DNA of 13,897 nt from an uncultured Clostridia bacterium (lineage in GTDB: Bacteria > Bacillota > Clostridia > Christensenellales > Aristaeellaceae), in the NCBI GenBank assembly GCA_934630975.1, contig CAKTXH010000065.1:1-13897 (forward strand). Direction: 5' to 3'. The stretch's first letter is position 1. Each line of letters opens with the position of its first letter. The notes beneath the pieces are model-generated. The model saw only the letters and a program-made list of their open reading frames with translations. It was not told the DNA's origin and made no database searches. Positions 6,586-13,544 of this stretch are shown here, one piece after another. The position numbers and the translations under genes were made by a program.

Positions 6586-6969
6586 TTAGAGATCGTCATC
6601 GGTTTCTTTAGGCATACCATGCAAACGGGCGCAAACTTCTTCATCAATCCGGCGGCAGACCCATTCGAATTGATTTTCAATTTCAGAATTTCGAAATCGA
6701 ATTACATCTACTCCATAAATGTTAAGCACTGTCGTTCGAATGATGTCATTTTCCTTTCCAATCTCTGTTTCATGTTGTTTTCCGTCTACTTCTACTGCAA
6801 GTTTTACACGACCACAGTAGAAATCGGCAATGTATGTAGAAATAATTCGTTGTCTATACCAGTGAATCGGATGTTTGGAAAGAAACTGATACCATAGCTT
6901 TGCTTCCTGTGGCGTCATGTTGCGCCGCATAGCTTTTGCGCGGGGAAGCATGTTTTTATTTCGATACAT
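6586..6969 (-). CDS. DUF559 endonuclease-like protein
   Basis: The 127-residue protein belongs to the DUF559 family, which is related to Vsr/very-short-patch-repair nucleases with a PD-(D/E)xK-like fold. The family core is seen as MTPQEAKLWYQFL (18-30), YIADFYC (46-52, candidate catalytic Asp49), LAVEVDGKQH (57-66, candidate Glu60 and Asp62), DIIRTTVLNIYGVDVIRFRNSEI (75-97). Length is usual for the family. The start ATG at 6969 has only a weak upstream GTGAG; later in-frame ATGs have no better site. It is more AT-rich than its pot neighbours and has no evident promoter, so it is probably expressed from the pot transcript. A role in polyamine transport is not expected; it looks like a passenger, perhaps linked to the flanking palindromes. 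Confidence 0.88.
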   Translation of the reverse strand: MYRNKNMLPRAKAMRRNMTPQEAKLWYQFLSKHPIHWYRQRIISTYIADFYCGRVKLAVEVDGKQHETEIGKENDIIRTTVLNIYGVDVIRFRNSEIENQFEWVCRRIDEEVCARLHGMPKETDDDL

Positions 6970-7011
6970 ACCCGACTCACTTTTCTTTGAATACGCTCGA
7001 TGAAATCCCCT

Positions 7012-7056
7012 ACCTCCCCTTTTAAGGGGAGGGGGACCGTCGCGCGGTGGAAGGGT
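7012..7056 (+). repeat. Palindromic repeat, right copy 1
   Basis: It contains CCTCCCC/GGGGAGG arms around TTTTAA, a small ACCG/CGGT hairpin (7036-7048), and ends in GGAAGGGT. It is the inverted partner of the copy at 6503-6548. Confidence 0.9.
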
Positions 7057-7058
7057 GT

Positions 7059-7104
7059 ATCTCCCCTTTTAAGGGGAGATGTCGCCAACGGCGACAGAAG
7101 GGTG
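7059..7104 (+). repeat. Palindromic repeat, right copy 2 (variant)
   Basis: It has the same head, ATCTCCCC/GGGGAGAT around TTTTAA, and the same GAAGGGTG tail, but a different second hairpin: TGTCGCC (7080-7086) and GGCGACA (7090-7096) around AAC. It is in direct orientation with copy 1, 2 bases away, and ends 1 base before the last base of the potC stop codon. Confidence 0.85.
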
Positions 7105-7105
7105 A

Positions 7106-7912
7106 TTAATACGGTATCTTCACCTCGTCGAGCTTCTTCTGGCTGCGGCCATCCTTGCGGAAGTCGCGCAGATTCAGGCCGATGAGCAGGACGAACACAC
7201 AGGCAAAGATGATCGTGGAAAGCGCGTTGATCTTCGGGGAAATGCCGCGCTTGGCCATCGTGTAAATCGTGATGGACAGGTTGCTCACGCCCGAGCCGGT
7301 GGTAAAGAAGCTGACCACAAAGTCGTCGATGGACATGGTCAGCGCCATGATAAAGCCGGAGAACACGCCCGGCATGATATCCGGCAGAATCACCTTAAAG
7401 AAGCCCTGCATCGGCGTTGCGCCCAGATCCTGCGCCGCTTCGGCGAGGTTCGGGTCAAGCTGTCGCAGCTTGGGCATCACGCTCAGCACCACGTAGGGCA
7501 CGCAGAACGCGATATGCGAAAGCAGCAGGGTCAGATAGCCGAGCTGAATGTTGGCCATCGCGTAGAGCAGCATCAGCGAAACGCCGGTGACGACCTCGGA
7601 GTTGAGCATCGGCAGGTTGACGATGCTCAGCAGCGCCTTGCGCGGGCCGTGCTTCATCTGGTAAAGCGCAATCGCGCCGACCGTGCCGAGGATGGTCGAA
7701 AAGACCGCCGCCAGCAGGCCGATGGAGAGCGTCGTGCCCAGCGCGGACATGATCGCCGCGTCGGAGAAGAGTTCCTTATACCAGCGCAGCGTAAAGCCGC
7801 CCCAGTTCGCGCGGGATTTGCTGTCGTTGAAGGAATAGAGAATCAGCAGGATGATCGGCGCATACAGAAACGCCATGATCAGGGCGATATACGCCTTTCT
7901 GAGCTTTTTCAT
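7106..7912 (-). CDS. potC: Spermidine/putrescine ABC transporter permease PotC
   Basis: The 268-residue inner-membrane permease forms the translocation path with PotB. It has six predicted helices, starting with IALIMAFLYAPIILLILYSF (8-27), and the EAA loop that contacts PotA at about 157-183 (LAEAAQDLGATPMQGFFKVILPDIMPG). The MTMSIDDF-type motif appears as ALTMSIDDFVVSFFTTG (190-206), typical of PotC. Its ATG shares one base with the potB stop (TGATG), which indicates translational coupling. The 3' end abuts a repeat-bounded cassette that separates it from potD. Confidence 0.96.
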   Translation of the reverse strand: MKKLRKAYIALIMAFLYAPIILLILYSFNDSKSRANWGGFTLRWYKELFSDAAIMSALGTTLSIGLLAAVFSTILGTVGAIALYQMKHGPRKALLSIVNLPMLNSEVVTGVSLMLLYAMANIQLGYLTLLLSHIAFCVPYVVLSVMPKLRQLDPNLAEAAQDLGATPMQGFFKVILPDIMPGVFSGFIMALTMSIDDFVVSFFTTGSGVSNLSITIYTMAKRGISPKINALSTIIFACVFVLLIGLNLRDFRKDGRSQKKLDEVKIPY

Positions 7913-8877
7913 CAGAGGATGCGCACCTCCTTCTGCGGTTCTTCTTCCTTGTCAATGCGCTGAAGGCCGCCCATGAACGCCAGCACGACCACCATCACCA
8001 GCAGCGAGAGCGTCGAGCCGAAGTGCCAATCGCTCGATTTGCCGAACTGGTTCTGAATGATGTCGCCGATGAGCGGCACCTTGCCGCCGCCCATGAGCTG
8101 GCTGATGACGAAGGTGGTCACCGCCGGAACGAACACCATCGTGATGCCTTCCAGCACGCCGGGCAGGGAGTAGGGCAGCGTCACGCGCAGGAAGCTCTGC
8201 ACCGGGCTTGCGCCGAGGTCGGCGGCGGCCTCCAGCAGGCTGTGATCCGTCTTTTCGATGACGGTGTAGATCGGCATGATCATGAAGGAGAGGTAGTTGT
8301 ACACCATGCCGAGCACAACCGCGTTTTCGTTGTAGAGGAAGATGATCTTCTTGCCCACGCCCATGCTGGTCAGCCAGCGGTCAAACGCCGGAATCGCGTC
8401 GCGCACCGAGGCAATCCAGCTGTTGAGGATGCCCGAATTTTCCAAAATGGACATCCACGAATACGTGCGCAGCAGGAAGTTCATCCACATCGGCAGGATG
8501 ATGAGCATCAGCCACAGGCCGGGGCGCTTAAAATCCTTTCCGCTGAGGATCAGCGCGACAGGATAGCCCAGCAGCAGGCAGATGATCGTCGTGAACAGCG
8601 CAATCTTGAGCGAGCGCAGCAGCAGCTTGAGGTACGTCGGTTCCAGCATGCGCTTGAAGTTGGCGAGGGAAACGACCGTCTGCTTCTGCGGCCGCTCGGC
8701 CGTCAGCGTGCCGTCCTCAAGCTGGAACATCGTCTGCCCGTTGTCGCCCGCGACTTCGACATAGGCCGGGGTTTCCTCCACCGTCACGCCGTACCAGACC
8801 ACCATCACCAGCGGCACGGCGATAAACAGAACCGCCCAGAGTACGAACGGCACGGCAAGCGCCTTATTTTTCTTCAT
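7912..8877 (-). CDS. potB: Spermidine/putrescine ABC transporter permease PotB
   Basis: The 321-residue inner-membrane permease pairs with PotC. The first helix (about 8-29) is followed by an extracytoplasmic stretch of about 50 residues and then five further helices; the EAA loop is at about 216-241 (LEAAADLGASPVQSFLRVTLPYSLPG), and LRTYSWMSIL (136-145) is a PotB-type block. The ATG at 8877 follows GAGGTGAGC and lies 11 bases after the potA stop. The gene is slightly longer than typical PotB because of the 35-75 region between helix 1 and the core, which has an acidic, variable sequence. Confidence 0.96.
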   Translation of the reverse strand: MKKNKALAVPFVLWAVLFIAVPLVMVVWYGVTVEETPAYVEVAGDNGQTMFQLEDGTLTAERPQKQTVVSLANFKRMLEPTYLKLLLRSLKIALFTTIICLLLGYPVALILSGKDFKRPGLWLMLIILPMWMNFLLRTYSWMSILENSGILNSWIASVRDAIPAFDRWLTSMGVGKKIIFLYNENAVVLGMVYNYLSFMIMPIYTVIEKTDHSLLEAAADLGASPVQSFLRVTLPYSLPGVLEGITMVFVPAVTTFVISQLMGGGKVPLIGDIIQNQFGKSSDWHFGSTLSLLVMVVVLAFMGGLQRIDKEEEPQKEVRIL

Positions 8878-8888
8878 GGCTGCTCACC

Positions 8889-9983
8889 TCACGCGCGCGC
8901 GGCATGCCGCTTGAGAATATCCGGCGAATAATCGCTCTTGTGCATGACCTGAATGTCCTCCGGCGCGACGGTGAGCTTCACCTGCGTGCCGACCGGGCGG
9001 GCATGCGTGGAATGAACCAGCAGCACGCTGTCGCCCACGCGCACTTTCATCTCGTAATGCACACCCTTGAACAGCAGGGATTCCACAACGCCCTGCGGCA
9101 CGCCCTGAACCGGGTCGTCGATGGGCTTGAGCTTCACGTCCTCCGGGCGCAGCACCACGTCCACATCCGCGTTCTCGCCGAAGCCCGCGTCCACGCACGG
9201 AAAATCGCACCCGAGGAAGCGAACCAGCCTGTCGCGCACCATCATGCCGGCCATGATGTCGCTGTCGCCGATGAAATCCGCGACGAAAGCGGACTGCGGC
9301 TCGTTGTAGATATCCTCCGGCGTACCCAGTTGCAGGATATGGCCTGCGCTCATGACGGCCACGCGGTCGCTCATGGTCAGCGCCTCTTCCTGATCGTGGG
9401 TGACGAAGATGAAGGTAATGCCGCTCTCGCGCTGGATGCGTTTAAGCTCGAGCTGCATTTCGCGGCGGAGCTTGAGGTCGAGCGCGCCCAGCGGCTCATC
9501 CAGCAGCAGCACATCCGGCTTGTTGATCAGCGCGCGGGCAATCGCCACGCGCTGCTGCTGGCCGCCGGAAAGGCTGGAAATGCGGCGCTTTTCAAAGCCC
9601 GCCAGACCGACCAGCGCCAGCATGCGGCTGACCTCCTCGGCGGTCTTTTTCTTATCCTCTTTACGCAGATCCGGGCCGAAGGCGACGTTCTGCGCGACGT
9701 TCAGATGCGGGAAGAGCGCATAGCGCTGGAACACCGTGTTGATGGCGCGCTTGTACGGCGGCAGGCCGATGATGTTCTGCCCCTTATAGAGAATTTCGCC
9801 GCTGGTCGGCGTTTCAAAGCCGCCGATGCAGCGCAGCAGCGTCGTCTTGCCGCAGCCGGACGGGCCGAGCAGCGTCACAAACTCGTTTTCGCCGATGTCG
9901 ATGCTCACGCCGCCCAGCGCGGTGAAGCCGTCTTCAAAGACCACGCGAAGATCCCGAATGGAAAGAATCGCCTGATTATCCAT
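8889..9983 (-). CDS. potA: Spermidine/putrescine ABC transporter ATPase PotA
   Basis: The 364-residue cytoplasmic ATPase powers polyamine import through PotBC. The nucleotide domain shows Walker A GPSGCGKTT (40-48), Q-loop Gln86 in VFQRYALFPH, signature LSGGQQQRVA (138-147), Walker B VLLLDEP (158-164) with the D-loop GALD, and switch His196 in VTHDQEEAL. A C-terminal TOBE-type regulatory domain (about 240-350) includes VLRPEDVKL. The ATG at 9983 follows AAGGAGG; the regulator gene's stop codon overlaps that ribosome site, leaving 10 bases between the genes. Length matches the family. Confidence 0.97.
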   Translation of the reverse strand: MDNQAILSIRDLRVVFEDGFTALGGVSIDIGENEFVTLLGPSGCGKTTLLRCIGGFETPTSGEILYKGQNIIGLPPYKRAINTVFQRYALFPHLNVAQNVAFGPDLRKEDKKKTAEEVSRMLALVGLAGFEKRRISSLSGGQQQRVAIARALINKPDVLLLDEPLGALDLKLRREMQLELKRIQRESGITFIFVTHDQEEALTMSDRVAVMSAGHILQLGTPEDIYNEPQSAFVADFIGDSDIMAGMMVRDRLVRFLGCDFPCVDAGFGENADVDVVLRPEDVKLKPIDDPVQGVPQGVVESLLFKGVHYEMKVRVGDSVLLVHSTHARPVGTQVKLTVAPEDIQVMHKSDYSPDILKRHAARA

Positions 9984-9993
9984 GTTATCCTCC

Positions 9994-10533
9994 TTAGAAG
10001 TTCGGCGGGGTGCAGACCCAGATCACCGTCGCCGGGGTCTTGCCCGTGTTTTTCAAATCGTGCTGCTGGGACGGCTTAAAGGAAAAGCTGTCGCCCTTGC
10101 GCACCCGGTAGCTCTTGCCGCCCAATTCCAGCGTCACCGCGCCGGAGAGCACATAGCCGAATTCCTCGCCCATATGCGGCAGATCCGTCTCGGTCTTCGC
10201 GCCGGGCTGAAGCGTCACCAGAATCGGCTCGATATCCTTCTTCTGCGCGTTGGGAATCAGCCAGTGGATGGTCACGCCGTCGTCTTCCTTGACGAACACA
10301 TCCTCCTTGCGGCAGACGGGATCATCCCCCTGCTCGTCGGAGAAGAACTCGTGGAACGAGCTGCCCAGCGTGGTCAGAATATCCTCCAGCGTGGAGAGCG
10401 ACGGCGAAGTCTGGTTGCTTTCCAGTTGGGAGATAAAGCCCTTGGAAAGCTCGCAGCGATCGGCCAGCTCCTTCTGCGTCAAATTGTTTTTCTGGCGGAG
10501 GCTTCGCAGCTTGCCGCCGATGTTGATGCCCAC
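9994..10533 (-). CDS. XRE-family HTH regulator with C-terminal cupin domain
   Basis: The 179-residue protein has an N-terminal helix-turn-helix (about 7-61; LTQKELADRCELSKGFISQLESNQTSPS contains both DNA-binding helices) and a C-terminal cupin_2 domain (about 104-175; HMGEEFGYVLSGAVTLELGG and RVRKGDSFSFKPSQQHDLKN). This layout is that of the PuuR-like regulators that often head potABCD operons in Firmicutes, where the cupin is thought to sense a small molecule. The start is GTG at 10533, set by GGAGG 8 bases upstream. It is the first gene of the operon, directly before potA, so it probably controls its own promoter and the transporter; polyamine sensing is an inference. Confidence 0.93.
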   Translation of the reverse strand: MGINIGGKLRSLRQKNNLTQKELADRCELSKGFISQLESNQTSPSLSTLEDILTTLGSSFHEFFSDEQGDDPVCRKEDVFVKEDDGVTIHWLIPNAQKKDIEPILVTLQPGAKTETDLPHMGEEFGYVLSGAVTLELGGKSYRVRKGDSFSFKPSQQHDLKNTGKTPATVIWVCTPPNF

Positions 10534-10559
10534 AAAAACGCCTCCAGTTTAGTTGTGCG

Positions 10560-10583
10560 TAACTTTCAGGTTAATATCGCGAT
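10560..10583. promoter_or_regulatory. Candidate operator near the pot operon start site
   Basis: The perfect palindrome ATCGCGAT (10576-10583) covers the expected transcription start, and TAAC/GTTA arms (10560-10573, 6-base gap) lie just downstream in the leader. Either could be bound by the XRE-cupin product. Such short palindromes can arise by chance. Confidence 0.3.
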
Positions 10584-10587
10584 GCAG

Positions 10588-10616
10588 ATTAAAACACATT
10601 TCGCCCCCGGTGTCAA
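10588..10616 (-). promoter_or_regulatory. Promoter of the regulator-pot operon
   Basis: On the minus strand a consensus TTGACA (10611-10616) and TTTAAT (10588-10593) are separated by exactly 17 bases. Transcription would start near 10581 and leave a leader of about 48 bases. Confidence 0.88.
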
Positions 10617-10787
10617 GCGTTTTGAAAAAACTTTCCCGTCAATTCTGCGTTTTGTTCGGTTTTTCGCGTTCCGTTCCGCGCCATTTTTTCAATTTTTTCA
10701 GTTATTGCTCGTTTTTTGTGTTTCTGTTAAGTGAATCTGAAATCTTGCTTTTCCTAAACTTTACGCCCGGTTCAGTCCCGCCGGATA
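10617..10787. other. T-rich spacer between divergent promoters
   Basis: The gene-free interval between the regulator and the C15-like gene (10534-10856) holds two divergent promoters and this middle part, which has several T-runs on the plus strand (for example 10685-10702). I see no RNA gene, terminator with a clear stem or credible short ORF in it. Confidence 0.5.
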
Positions 10788-10816
10788 TTGACAGACGGGC
10801 GCGTTTCTTTTATGCT
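10788..10816 (+). promoter_or_regulatory. Promoter of the peptidase C15-like gene
   Basis: A consensus TTGACA (10788-10793) and a -10 TATGCT (10811-10816) are separated by 17 bases. The start would be near 10823, with a leader of about 34 bases. Confidence 0.75.
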
Positions 10817-10856
10817 ATGCATACGTTATTTCGCATTTTTAAGGAGGCGGCTTTCG

Positions 10857-11582
10857 ATGCGTTCCCTTTCCATTCTGCTCTGCGGCTACGGCTGGTTTGC
10901 CGGCATCCCGGAGGGTGAAACCAACAACGCCGAGTTGATTGCCCACGCGCTGGACGGCGAAACGCTCGTCCGCGGCGACGTGCGGGCGACGGTGCACGGC
11001 ATGACCATGCCCGTGCTCTGGCACGGCGCGTTTGAGCCGGTGCAGGCCGCCATTGACGCGCAGAAGCCCGACCTCGTGCTGGCGCTCGGCACGGACGCGC
11101 GCGCCAGCGCCCTGCGCCCCGAGCCTTTCGGCGTCAACTGGCGCAAGGGGCGCGACGCAGGCGATACCCCGGAGGAGAATTCCCCGATTTTTGTGGGCGA
11201 ACCCGAATGGCTGCGCGGTACGCTCCCGTATGAAGCGATGGTGCGCGCCATGCTCGCCGCAGGCTTGCCCGCGCAGCTCGGCGCGCTGACCCCCGCTCCG
11301 GAGGGCGCGCCGCTGGCGATGCAGAGCACGACGGGCATGTATCTTTGCAACTACATGACCTACCGTCTCGCCAAACTGAGCCGCGAAACCGGCCTGCGCG
11401 CGGGCTTCATGCATGTGCCGACGCAGATCATCTACGCCTGCCGCCACCGCGAGCGGATGCTGGCCGCCGCCGCGGATGAGGAAGCAAAAGAAAAACTCCT
11501 GACCGCGCCGATTGCGGGGATGGAGCTTGAGATGATGATTAAAGGGACAAGGGCAGCGCTGGAAGCGTGTCTGGGAGAATAA
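10857..11582 (+). CDS. Peptidase C15 (pyroglutamyl-peptidase I)-like protein
   Basis: The 241-residue protein matches the pyroglutamyl-peptidase I fold, cytoplasmic enzymes that remove N-terminal pyroglutamate. The N-terminus LLCGYGWFAGIPEGETNNAEL corresponds to the GFGPF...NPS block; PDLVLALG (71-78) is the next strand. All three catalytic positions have plausible matches: Glu89 in RPEPFGVN, Cys164 in STTGMYLCN (usual SxxAGxFVCN) and His186 in GFMHVPTQ. It is about 25-30 residues longer than typical family members and diverges in the substrate loops, so the exact substrate is uncertain. The ATG at 10857 is set by AAGGAGG at 10841-10847; the longer frame would begin in the -35 box. Confidence 0.8.
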   Translation: MRSLSILLCGYGWFAGIPEGETNNAELIAHALDGETLVRGDVRATVHGMTMPVLWHGAFEPVQAAIDAQKPDLVLALGTDARASALRPEPFGVNWRKGRDAGDTPEENSPIFVGEPEWLRGTLPYEAMVRAMLAAGLPAQLGALTPAPEGAPLAMQSTTGMYLCNYMTYRLAKLSRETGLRAGFMHVPTQIIYACRHRERMLAAAADEEAKEKLLTAPIAGMELEMMIKGTRAALEACLGE

Positions 11583-11688
11583 TCCCGTTTTCCCCCTAGG
11601 CCCAGCGGAGCGCGTTCCCCGAAAAGAAAGTATCAATCTATGCGCAACTGCTTTATCATTTCATAAAACAAAGTAAGGAGGACTGTTT

Positions 11689-12372
11689 ATGAACTACGAA
11701 ATCAAAGGCGGAAACCTGCCCGTGGTGATCTGCACCCTGCAAAAGGGCGAAGCGATGATCACCGAAAGCGGCGCGATGAGCTGGATGAGCCCGAACATGA
11801 AAATGGAAACGGGCGCAAAGGGCGGCCTTGGCGGCGCTTTGGGGCGCATGTTCTCCGGCGAATCCATCTTCCAGAACCGCTATACGGCGCAGGGCGGCGA
11901 AGGATTGATCGCTTTCGCTTCCTGCTTCCCCGGCGAAATCCGCGCGGTGGATATCGTGCCCGGCCGCAGCATCGTCGTGCAAAAGCGCGGCTTCCTCGCC
12001 TGCACGGAAGGCGTGGAGCTGTCCGTGTTCTTCCAGAAGAAATTCGGAACGGGTCTGTTCGGCGGCGAAGGCTTCATCATGCAGAAGCTCTCCGGCAGCG
12101 GCACGGCGTTTCTGGAAATCGACGGCTCGACGGTGGAATACAACCTCGAGCGCGGCCAGTCGATGATTGTGGATACGGGCTATCTCGCCGCGATGGACGA
12201 CACCTGCACGATAGAGATCGTCAGCGTACCGGGCGTGAAGAACAAGCTCTTCGGCGGCGAAGGGCTGTTTAACACCGTCGTGCACGGGCCGGGTCACATC
12301 ATTTTGCAGACGATGCCGATTTCCGCCGTGGCGGGCTGCCTGAGCCCGTTCTTCCCGAGCGGAAGCAATTAA
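11689..12372 (+). CDS. AIM24-family (TIGR00266-like) protein
   Basis: The 227-residue protein is an AIM24/TIGR00266 family member with a beta-rich, probably trimeric fold and unknown biochemical role. Typical features are AMITESGAMSWMSPNMKMETG (22-42), the glycine-rich GGLGGALGRMFSGES (45-59), FASCFPGEIRAVDIVPG (76-92), and GTAFLEIDGSTVEYNLERGQSMIVDTGYLAAMD (138-170). No signal peptide or membrane helix is seen, so it is likely cytoplasmic. AAGGAGG at 11675-11681 sets the ATG. It lies 106 bases after the C15-like gene; a weak GGGA/TCCC hairpin near 11573-11590 is too short to call a terminator, so co-transcription is possible. It ends at a bidirectional terminator. Confidence 0.92.
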   Translation: MNYEIKGGNLPVVICTLQKGEAMITESGAMSWMSPNMKMETGAKGGLGGALGRMFSGESIFQNRYTAQGGEGLIAFASCFPGEIRAVDIVPGRSIVVQKRGFLACTEGVELSVFFQKKFGTGLFGGEGFIMQKLSGSGTAFLEIDGSTVEYNLERGQSMIVDTGYLAAMDDTCTIEIVSVPGVKNKLFGGEGLFNTVVHGPGHIILQTMPISAVAGCLSPFFPSGSN

Positions 12373-12415
12373 CGGCAGCCGAAAAGGCGCACGGCGCACA
12401 GACAAACAGCATACA

Positions 12416-12458
12416 AAAAACGATTGGGGTGCACACCATAGCCGCCCCAATCGTTTTT
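12416..12458. terminator. Bidirectional terminator between convergent genes
   Basis: AAAAACGATTGGGG (12416-12429) and its exact reverse complement at 12445-12458 form a 14-bp stem with a 15-base loop. The A/T flanks give a U-tract on either strand, so it can end both the AIM24-family gene and the EamA gene. Confidence 0.9.
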
Positions 12459-12474
12459 ACTTTTCCGCTTTTTA

Positions 12475-13356
12475 TCATGCGTCTTTCTTCGGCGCAAGCT
12501 CGCTGACCAGCAGCGCGGCAAAGATCACCGCAAAGCCGAAGCCCATTTGCAGCGTGACCTTCTCGCCCAGCAGCAGGCAGGAAAACAGCACGCCGAACAC
12601 CGATTCCAGCGACAGCAGAATCACCGCATGCGACGCGGGCGCCATGCTCTGCCCGATGTTTTGCAGGCTCATGCCGATGGTGGTGGAAAACACCGCGATA
12701 TAGAGCAGTCCGCCGACAGAGCCGAGGCTGAACGTCATCGGCATGCCGCGCTCAAAGATCAGACTGTATACCGCCGCATACAGCGCACAGAAGGCGAATT
12801 GCAGCACGATCAGCGCGTAGGTGTTCGTCTTTTTCTGGCATTGCTCCACCGCGATGATGTGCGCCGCGAACAGGAAGCCGCAAACCAGCGTCAAAACGTC
12901 GCCGATATTCAGCCTGCCGCCCTGTCCGTCCAGCGACAAAAGCCCGATGCCGACGAGCATCATCGCCGCCGCAATCAGGTTACTCTTTTGCAGCTTCTGG
13001 TGAAACAGCAGCGCGCAGCCGAACGGCACAAGCAGCACGTAAACCGTCGTCAGGAACGCGTTCTTGCCCGCAGTCGTATATTGCAGGCCGATGGTCTGCA
13101 CGATATACGCGCCGAAAAGCGCCAGCCCGACCAGCGCGCCGCGCGCGACGTCTCCGCGCGTCAGGCCCTTCAAATGCCGACGGAACAGCGCGCCCGTGAT
13201 GGCCGCCGCAATCAGATAGCGCATGGCAATAATCGCCCCCGGCGGAAAGCTGTCCAGCGCGTTCTTCACCACCGCGAACGCGCAGCCCCAAATCAAAGCC
13301 GTCAGCAGCAGCAGGCCGTCGGCCAGAATCTCGCGTTTTGTCATCTGTTTATACAT
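12475..13356 (-). CDS. EamA/DMT-family transporter
   Basis: The 293-residue inner-membrane protein belongs to the drug/metabolite transporter superfamily. It shows about ten helices in two EamA repeats (about 12-143 and 152-287). Landmarks are LLLLTALIWGCAFAVVKNAL (15-34), typical of repeat 1, and ASHAVILLSLESVFGVLFSCLLLGEKVT (241-268), the standard family block of repeat 2. Substrate cannot be told from sequence; relatives export amino acids or metabolites. ATG 13356 is preferred because GGAG lies 8 bases upstream; an in-frame extension of 52 residues reaches back over the promoter and is unlikely. The gene is divergent from the TelA-family gene. Confidence 0.93.
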   Translation of the reverse strand: MYKQMTKREILADGLLLLTALIWGCAFAVVKNALDSFPPGAIIAMRYLIAAAITGALFRRHLKGLTRGDVARGALVGLALFGAYIVQTIGLQYTTAGKNAFLTTVYVLLVPFGCALLFHQKLQKSNLIAAAMMLVGIGLLSLDGQGGRLNIGDVLTLVCGFLFAAHIIAVEQCQKKTNTYALIVLQFAFCALYAAVYSLIFERGMPMTFSLGSVGGLLYIAVFSTTIGMSLQNIGQSMAPASHAVILLSLESVFGVLFSCLLLGEKVTLQMGFGFAVIFAALLVSELAPKKDA

Positions 13357-13396
13357 CCTTATTCTCCATTTTTGCATAAGCATACAGGTACGTCCT

Positions 13397-13405
13397 ATTG
13401 TAGCA
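13397..13405 (-). promoter_or_regulatory. Extended -10 promoter of the EamA gene
   Basis: The minus strand reads TGCTACAAT: a TACAAT -10 (13397-13402) with the TGN extension. The -35 region (about 13419-13425) is poor, as allowed for extended -10 promoters. The leader would be about 34 bases. Confidence 0.65.
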
Positions 13406-13429
13406 TAAACCCGCCCGGAAGAAAAGCTC

Positions 13430-13458
13430 TTTACACCTTCTTTGTTTTGGTGTATCAT
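13430..13458 (+). promoter_or_regulatory. Promoter of the TelA-family gene with a possible operator
   Basis: TTTACA (13430-13435) and TATCAT (13453-13458) are separated by 17 bases. TACACC (13432-13437) and GGTGTA (13449-13454) form a perfect 6-base inverted repeat, spaced by 11 bases, that overlaps both promoter boxes, the geometry of a dimeric repressor site. The leader would be about 80 bases. Confidence 0.7.
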
Positions 13459-13544
13459 GTTTAATAAGCTTATGTCGTTATTCAAACGCATCCCCTGAAT
13501 ATAAGGAAGCACAAAGAGGAAGCAATCAAAAAGGAGATTTTGTT

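Larger units (their letters stand above)
6503..7104. mobile_element. Putative repeat-bounded DUF559 cassette inside the pot operon
   Basis: The segment fills the whole space between the potC stop codon (7106-7108) and the potD ribosome site (about 6487). It consists of an inverted repeat copy at each side (6503-6548 and 7012-7056), one extra related copy (7059-7104) and a single AT-rich endonuclease-like gene. Both outer ends read ACCCTTC inward. No convincing target-site duplication is seen, and no transposase is present, so mobility is inferred from architecture and from its placement inside a normally tight operon. Confidence 0.4.

Noticed and set aside
7012..7104. CRISPR-like array
   Set aside because: There are only two right-hand copies, 2 bases apart with no spacers, and no cas genes; they are palindromic repeats.
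8023..10079. Long plus-strand open frames antisense to potB and potA
   Set aside because: Composition is typical of antisense shadows, no ribosome sites are present, and the minus strand encodes clear transporter proteins.
10839..12450. Minus-strand open frames antisense to the C15-like and AIM24 genes
   Set aside because: They cross intergenic DNA and regulatory sites, have His/Arg-rich shadow composition, and oppose genes with recognisable motifs and good ribosome sites.
12547..13464. Plus-strand open frame of 305 codons antisense to the EamA transporter
   Set aside because: The product is Arg/Gln-rich without any domain, and the opposite strand encodes a ten-helix transporter.
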